NCBI RefSeq assembly: GCF_900545795.1
Contig: NZ_URAR01000001.1
Span: 186,001-250,000 of the forward strand
Reading direction: 5' to 3'
DNA: 64,000 bases
Origin: an uncultured Veillonella sp.
GTDB taxonomy: Bacteria > Bacillota > Negativicutes > Veillonellales > Veillonellaceae
In this document: positions 59,474 through 64,000 of the stretch, one piece after another
Numbering within the stretch: the stretch's first letter is position 1
Layout: each line of letters opens with the position of its first letter
The notes under the pieces: generated by a model
Told to the model about the DNA's origin: nothing
The model's input: the letters and a program-made list of their open reading frames with translations, nothing else
Databases searched by the model: none
Translations under genes and position numbers: made by a program

Positions 59474-61597
59474 TTATTTTTTATACAAAATGCGAATGGC
59501 ATTTAAAATACAGATAATGGATACACCAGTATCAGCAAATACAGCTAACCACATATTAGCATAGCCAAGAATACCGATAATCATGACCAAGATTTTTACA
59601 CCAAGGGCGATAATTACATTTTGCCACGCTATACTTAAAGTGCTCTTAGCAATGCTTAAGGATCTAACAACAGACTCCATACTTGGACTCATATACACTA
59701 CATCCGCCGCTTCAATAGCCGCATCAGCACCGCTACCCATGGCACCCCCTACATCGGCCCCTGCTAATACAGGGGCATCATTGATGCCGTCACCTACAAA
59801 CATAGTAGGCCCATAGGCTGTACGCAATTCTTGCATAACTGCTAACTTATCTACAGGCAAAAGATCGGCTCGTACATCATCAATACCTGCTTCAGAAGCC
59901 ATGTATAAAGCACCTGCTTTTCCATCGCCAGTGAGCATTACTGTTTTTAATCCTCTATTCTTTAAAGCAGTAACAGCAGTTTTAGTATCCTCTTTTAGAC
60001 TATCAGAAATTAAGATAGTGCCCACATATTCTGCGTCAATAGCTACTAATACTTCGCTGCCATAAGAAGGTGCTTCAGGCAACGCCCCCTGCACACCAAG
60101 TTCAGACATTAAGCGACGATTCCCTACAGCCACAGATTTTCCAGCTACTACACCAGTCATACCACGACCAGATAGCTCCTTTAAGTCCATAGCTTTTTCA
60201 AAATTTAATCCCCGTCGACTTGCTTCATTGACGATACTAACCGCTACAGGATGAGTTGATTGCGACTCTAGACTTGCAGCCATTTTCAATACATAATTGT
60301 CTGCTCCTTCAAGGCTATCCTCTAGGTCTTTTACTTGGTCCGCCAATTTCACTTCACGAACTGCAAATACCCCTGTAGTCAATGTGCCCGTCTTATCCAT
60401 AGCAATCGCCTTAATATGACTCATAGCCTCTATGGACAAACCACCTTTAAATAAAATGCCATGACGCGAGCCCTTACCAATCCCTGCAAAGAAAGCAAGT
60501 GGTACGCTCAATACTAATGCACAAGGGCAACTGATTACAAGAAAGGTTAAGGCTGTATAAATCCAATGATTCCAGTCCCCTGTGATTAAGGACGGAACGA
60601 TAGCCACCAAGACAGCCGCTGCCACTACGATAGGCGTATAAATACGAGCAAAGCGCGTAATGAAGCGATCCAATTTAGGTTTAGTAGCCGCCGCATTTTC
60701 TACTGCTTCTAAAATCCGCGTTACCATGGAGTCTTTCAAGGCTTTGTCGACCCGCATCACTAAACGGCCACTTTCATTAATACAACCAGATAATACTTCA
60801 TCACCTGGCTTTACTTGAATTGGTACTGGCTCGCCAGTTACCGGTGCTGTATCAATTCGAGTAGTTCCTTCTAATACTGTGCCATCTAGAGGAATACGCT
60901 CCCCTGCCAACACTTCCATAGACTGTCCTACTGCCACTTCTTTCGGATCCACTAAAGTTACATTTCCATCAGCATTGACTAAGCGCACTTGTTCTGGTCT
61001 CATATCAATGGCTTCCATAATCGCAGAGCGACTGCGCGCCGTTGCTTTCTCTTCAAAAAATTCGCCAATTCTAAAGAAGAGCATAACCCCTACAGCTTCT
61101 GGCGCTTCACCAATAATCAAGGCCCCTAATGTGGCCACACTCATGAGGAAGTTTTCGTCAAATACTTGGCCAGACCCGATATTCTTAATGGCACTCCATA
61201 ATACATGCCAGCCTAAATATAAGTAAGTAATAACAAGCATAGCTAACTCAATATGAGACGGAATACCATCCACTAAAACATCAATGAGCATAACAATGGC
61301 ACCAATAAGGATAGCTATAATATCGTTACGACTACTTTCATGATGATGGTGGTGGGACTCACCTTTATTGGGCCGTTCATACATCTCTACAGCCACACCA
61401 TCTTCAATGGAGTCGCAAATCGCTTGAATATCTTTGATAAGCACTGCATTATCCATTTGTGATGACGTAATCCTGAGCTGCTGCGTCCCAATCGAAAACG
61501 ACGCGGCTTTCACCGTATCCATTGTTTTTATTTTATCTTCAATTTTTGCTGCGCAATTGGCACAAGTCAAATTCTTTAATAGAAGCACCCGTTCCAT
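59474..61597 (-). CDS. Zn/Cd/Pb-exporting P1B-type ATPase
   Basis: 707 residues. N-terminal HMA domain with CxxC (Cys12, Cys15), then a His-rich linker (SHHHHHESS, about 81-89), eight membrane helices, actuator TGEP motif (APVTGEPVPI), transmembrane CPC (VISCPCALVLS), DKTGTLTTG phosphorylation site, STHPVAVSI (HP motif) and GDGINDAPVL. The last helix has ADTGVSIICILNAIRIL, whose Asp marks the Zn/Cd/Pb (ZntA/CadA) subgroup rather than Cu. It pumps metal out of the cytoplasm. AGAAGGGA precedes the ATG. A 12-2-12 operator about 155 bases upstream indicates ArsR/SmtB control. Close to zntA/cadA, but I leave the symbol open. Confidence 0.95.
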   Translation of the reverse strand: MERVLLLKNLTCANCAAKIEDKIKTMDTVKAASFSIGTQQLRITSSQMDNAVLIKDIQAICDSIEDGVAVEMYERPNKGESHHHHHESSRNDIIAILIGAIVMLIDVLVDGIPSHIELAMLVITYLYLGWHVLWSAIKNIGSGQVFDENFLMSVATLGALIIGEAPEAVGVMLFFRIGEFFEEKATARSRSAIMEAIDMRPEQVRLVNADGNVTLVDPKEVAVGQSMEVLAGERIPLDGTVLEGTTRIDTAPVTGEPVPIQVKPGDEVLSGCINESGRLVMRVDKALKDSMVTRILEAVENAAATKPKLDRFITRFARIYTPIVVAAAVLVAIVPSLITGDWNHWIYTALTFLVISCPCALVLSVPLAFFAGIGKGSRHGILFKGGLSIEAMSHIKAIAMDKTGTLTTGVFAVREVKLADQVKDLEDSLEGADNYVLKMAASLESQSTHPVAVSIVNEASRRGLNFEKAMDLKELSGRGMTGVVAGKSVAVGNRRLMSELGVQGALPEAPSYGSEVLVAIDAEYVGTILISDSLKEDTKTAVTALKNRGLKTVMLTGDGKAGALYMASEAGIDDVRADLLPVDKLAVMQELRTAYGPTMFVGDGINDAPVLAGADVGGAMGSGADAAIEAADVVYMSPSMESVVRSLSIAKSTLSIAWQNVIIALGVKILVMIIGILGYANMWLAVFADTGVSIICILNAIRILYKK

Positions 61598-61750
61598 ATT
61601 ATAGTCCCTTCTTTACAATATACTATATACAAATCCTCATAACTTCGCTTCTCTAATGCGCACTTGCACACTTTCATTTACTCTTTGTTAAACTACTATC
61701 ACTAATCTACATATTGCTACTTAGCAAATATACTACACATTCATCGGAAT

Positions 61751-61776
61751 AACATATGAACAACTGTTCATATGTT
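61751..61776. promoter_or_regulatory. 12-2-12 operator for an ArsR/SmtB metal sensor
   Basis: Perfect inverted repeat AACATATGAACA-AC-TGTTCATATGTT, the classic operator of Zn/Cd sensors such as CzrA, SmtB and CadC. It sits just downstream of the expected start site of the ATPase transcript. Confidence 0.88.
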
Positions 61777-61787
61777 TCTTTATATAT

Positions 61788-61817
61788 ATTATAAAATGAC
61801 TGGAAAGATAAAGTCAA
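61788..61817 (-). promoter_or_regulatory. Promoter of the metal ATPase gene
   Basis: TTGACT (61812-61817), 18-base spacer, TATAAT (61788-61793) on the minus strand, with the 12-2-12 operator about 12 bases downstream. Confidence 0.8.
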
Positions 61818-61833
61818 TATGGGGGTAGGGGAA

Positions 61834-61876
61834 TAAAAAAGGAACTGTAATAGATTAAATGTATCTATTACAGTTC
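61834..61876 (-). terminator. Terminator of the YheO-type regulator gene
   Basis: GGAACTGTAATAGAT/ATCTATTACAGTTC followed by TTTTTTATT on the minus strand; ends about 20 bases before the ATPase -35 box. Confidence 0.88.
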
Positions 61877-61914
61877 ACTTCATAAAATTAATATTTAGCA
61901 ATAATTTAGCAGTA

Positions 61915-62685
61915 CTATGCTCTCATCTTTTTTATATTATTTATATATCTATAAATAGTCGGTTCAGAAACCCCTAACTTAGATGCAGTTGCACTAATGC
62001 CACCTTTTAAAAGGAATAACCCATTATCATATAATTGAGTCACAACTTCCATACGTTCTACTTGAGATAATCTATTGGCTTCAACATTATATGGCAATAA
62101 TTGCTTTTCAATAATGTTTTCAATCAAATCGTCTGCTGTATGGAAGAAGCTTTCAGAGATATCTGACAAAGAAATATGCTCATCGTTAGTTTCTTCTACT
62201 TCCTCAGCAGCATTAGTAGCATTACTGATTCCTTGTTTCAGTACATCTGTAATTTCTGGTATATTAACAGGTCCCTTTACAGGTAATTCCAAATCCTTCA
62301 TAGCCGCATTAATAAAAAACAATTTATCAATAGTCTCACGTGCTTCAATATATGGACTCAAATCATAATTAATACATAAAACTCCAATAGGCTTTTTTTC
62401 ACTATCATGTATAAAAAATGAGGAGCAACGTAATTTATGACCCTTATAGCTTTTCGCCATATAATTAGTAATATAATTAACTTTCTTTTCACTGCGCAGT
62501 TGCATCAATTTTAAGACAAAATCTGTTGCAGGACCACCAATATGTCTTCCACTAATCTCACTATTTGCAATAGCAATAATAGAGTTTTCTAGATTTGTTA
62601 TATCATGCAATACTATTTCACAATTTTTCCCCAACACTTCGCCTAAAAAAGGTACTAGTAACTCATATTTTTTTAAAATACTCAT
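61915..62685 (-). CDS. YheO-type PAS/HTH transcriptional regulator
   Basis: 256 residues. The N-terminal YheO-like PAS domain is recognised by PFLGEVLGKNCEIVLHDITNLENSIIAIAN and HKLRCSSFFIHDSEKKPIGVLCINYD; the C-terminal helix-turn-helix is LSQVERMEVVTQLYDNGLFLLKGGISATASKLGVSEPTIYRYI (about 208-250). Related to DauR, a regulator of D-amino-acid use; many family members control adjacent transport or catabolic genes. A frame from 62772 adds 29 residues without a ribosome site; the ATG at 62685 has GAAAGAG. It is next to, and codirectional with, the EamA gene 70 bases upstream. Confidence 0.92.
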   Translation of the reverse strand: MSILKKYELLVPFLGEVLGKNCEIVLHDITNLENSIIAIANSEISGRHIGGPATDFVLKLMQLRSEKKVNYITNYMAKSYKGHKLRCSSFFIHDSEKKPIGVLCINYDLSPYIEARETIDKLFFINAAMKDLELPVKGPVNIPEITDVLKQGISNATNAAEEVEETNDEHISLSDISESFFHTADDLIENIIEKQLLPYNVEANRLSQVERMEVVTQLYDNGLFLLKGGISATASKLGVSEPTIYRYINNIKKMRA

Positions 62686-62755
62686 AATTCTACTCTTTCT
62701 ATAAAGGCATAACGCCTTTAATTTAATTGCTCTCAAACAACACACTTCATACACA

Positions 62756-63610
62756 TTATATGTGTTTCTCATTTTCCTTAATTTTAGCCAACATAACTGA
62801 TGCTATAAATAATACAATTCCTGATCCCAAAACAACTGGTGACAAGAATTCATCAAATATAACAAATCCCCAAAACGCATGAAAAAACACTGATATATAC
62901 TGCATAAATTGTGCAACAACAGCATTAGTTACAATAAATGCACCAGTCATAAAGAACTGTGCAACTACTGAAATTAGACCTATGATTATGATATAAAGCC
63001 ATTGTGTCTCATTTGGTACGACAAAATCATTTATCATAAACGCCGCCCCAACTATTGTACTTGTAATCAAAAAATACGCCATAATCTCATATGTACTATG
63101 CTTATTGTTTAAACTAATTTTTCTAATCGTTGTATAAGCTGCTGCCGAAAAAGCCGCCCCACCTATTGCAAATAATGCATATATAGAAAAAGAAGAATAT
63201 GTCCATGGATTTACCATAAAAATTACAGCTACTAATATTACAAACAGCCATTTTGCCGAGCCTTTAGGTAACTTCTCTTTCAATACAAGCGTACTAAATA
63301 TGAATACAAAAATCCCCGATAATTGAAATAATATAGAGGCATCAGCTAACTTCATTTTAGCCAAAGCCAGAAAATTACATAAAGTACCTAGACCACCTAA
63401 GACGCCTCGTACAAAAAGTAGCCCTTTATCTTCACTCGAGAATGATATATTCTTTATCCCCATATAGATTAATACAGATACAGTGCCTATTAATCCTCTA
63501 AAAAAATTTATCTCTGCTGAAGGCATTCCTTGTCCTAAAAGCTTTACGAATACATTCATTATACTAAAACATAACGCAGAACTCATAGAAAATATAAAAG
63601 CCTGCTTCAT
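62756..63610 (-). CDS. EamA/DMT-superfamily transporter
   Basis: 284 residues, ten membrane segments in two EamA repeats (SSALCFSIMNVFVKLLGQGMPSAEINFFRG at the N-terminus, and MTGAFIVTNAVVAQFMQYISVFFHAFWGFVIFDEFLSPVVLGSG in the second half). A metabolite exporter or importer of unknown substrate. AAGGGTGAGATGT precedes the ATG at 63610; the longer frame from 63640 adds a basic stretch that would not insert well. Likely cotranscribed with the YheO-type regulator that follows it, and probably regulated by it. More AT-rich than most genes in the window. Confidence 0.92.
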   Translation of the reverse strand: MKQAFIFSMSSALCFSIMNVFVKLLGQGMPSAEINFFRGLIGTVSVLIYMGIKNISFSSEDKGLLFVRGVLGGLGTLCNFLALAKMKLADASILFQLSGIFVFIFSTLVLKEKLPKGSAKWLFVILVAVIFMVNPWTYSSFSIYALFAIGGAAFSAAAYTTIRKISLNNKHSTYEIMAYFLITSTIVGAAFMINDFVVPNETQWLYIIIIGLISVVAQFFMTGAFIVTNAVVAQFMQYISVFFHAFWGFVIFDEFLSPVVLGSGIVLFIASVMLAKIKENEKHI

Positions 63611-63643
63611 ACATCTCACCCTTTTACACTTCACATCCAAAAG

Positions 63644-63684
63644 AAAAAGTAAATTAAAACATTTTTAATTGTTTCAATTTACTT
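63644..63684 (-). terminator. Terminator of the TerC-family gene
   Basis: AAGTAAATTAAAAC/GTTTCAATTTACTT near-perfect 14-bp arms followed by TTTCTTTT on the minus strand. Confidence 0.75.
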
Positions 63685-63773
63685 TTATAGACTTCTATTA
63701 ATAGCTTCTATTAAATTATAAGAGTTTATCACTTGTTTGGCAACATTCATAAAAATTTTTTAAGTCAATAATG

Positions 63774-64000
63774 CTATGATATTTTCTCTTTAGAAGTCTT
63801 CCAAATTGAAACCATTATTACTAAAGCTGTACAAAATAGTTTTACGATAATCTCATGACCAGCTATAAACTCTTTAATAAGATTATCTTCTACAATCATA
63901 CCACCAGCTACCCATCCCAGTAAGGACCCACCTAAAGTCAAAATTATTGGATATTTGCCAATAATTTTTGCAAAAAATGCAGAGCTATAGACTATAATAG
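63774..64000 (-). CDS. TerC-family membrane protein, C-terminal part
   Basis: The last 75 codons of a minus-strand gene whose start lies beyond the right edge. It reads FFAKIIGKYPIILTLGGSLLGWVAGGMIVED, then a final membrane helix and SKEKIS-stop. The pattern G-x-x-L-L-G-W-x-A-G-x-M-I is typical of the TerC/YjbE/YkoY family of integral membrane proteins linked to metal (manganese) export and tellurite resistance. The stop is at 63774-63776, followed by a terminator. The gene name cannot be fixed from this part. Confidence 0.75.
   Translation of the reverse strand, partial: IIVYSSAFFAKIIGKYPIILTLGGSLLGWVAGGMIVEDNLIKEFIAGHEIIVKLFCTALVIMVSIWKTSKEKIS

Overview
The window looks like the chromosome of a Veillonella species (Negativicutes, a low-GC Firmicute lineage with an outer membrane). 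Evidence: a YadA-type trimeric autotransporter, which needs an outer membrane, sits beside Firmicute-style T-box control of ileS, AT-rich intergenic DNA and canonical AGGAGG ribosome sites. The genus call is inference from gene content and sequence style. No phage, transposase, CRISPR array or rRNA was seen.

Layout. 1-2852: 5' part of a trimeric autotransporter adhesin (minus strand, runs off the left edge). 3573-6887: ileS with T-box leader and promoter. 6896-12921: secreted esterase/Sel1 protein, MFS exporter, ArsR-type regulator, secreted protein of unknown role. 13167-22076: EamA transporter, YhcH family protein, EF-G paralogue, two amino-acid transporters (AAT permease and PotE), LysR regulator. 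22537-25987: HD hydrolase and argGH. 26212-28062: AT-rich GmrSD-like (DUF262/DUF1524) probable defence gene. 28222-31951: monofunctional GT51 glycosyltransferase; a selenium/sulfur group DUF951-selD-yedF-DUF3343. 32460-33332: rubrerythrin with an unusual hairpin-array 3' UTR. 33421-38792: secreted domain protein, modABC molybdate uptake, AEC transporter, LigB-type dioxygenase. 39174: tRNA-Thr. 39550-45492: small secreted protein, DsbA/FrnE thioredoxin-fold protein, heterodimeric ABC exporter, flavin-binding protein. 45625-53329: envelope and zinc-ribbon proteins, XRE regulator, beta-helix exoprotein, AbgT transporter. 53621-59235: lipoprotein, SDR, tRNA-Ser, a two-copy fusion protein, GNAT, B3/4 protein, CorA. 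59474-64000: Zn/Cd P-type ATPase with a 12-2-12 operator, YheO-type regulator, EamA transporter and the 3' end of a TerC-family gene.

How genes work together: argG and argH abut and share one promoter overlapped by an ARG-box-like site. modA-modB-modC form one uptake system, and the two ABC genes (4-bp overlap) form one heterodimeric exporter. SelD makes selenophosphate, and YedF and DUF3343 are its usual companions. The metal ATPase is probably repressed by an ArsR/SmtB protein encoded elsewhere.

The most unusual signal is a recurring class of short degenerate tandem repeats, each with its own sequence and period (13, 14, 21, 22, 25, 27 or about 30 bp), at gene ends and in intergenic DNA. 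In several cases the first unit contains the stop codon of the upstream gene. In the rubrerythrin 3' UTR the units are small hairpins with a fixed C-AAGT-G cap and stems that change in a compensatory way, which suggests selection for RNA (or cruciform) structure.
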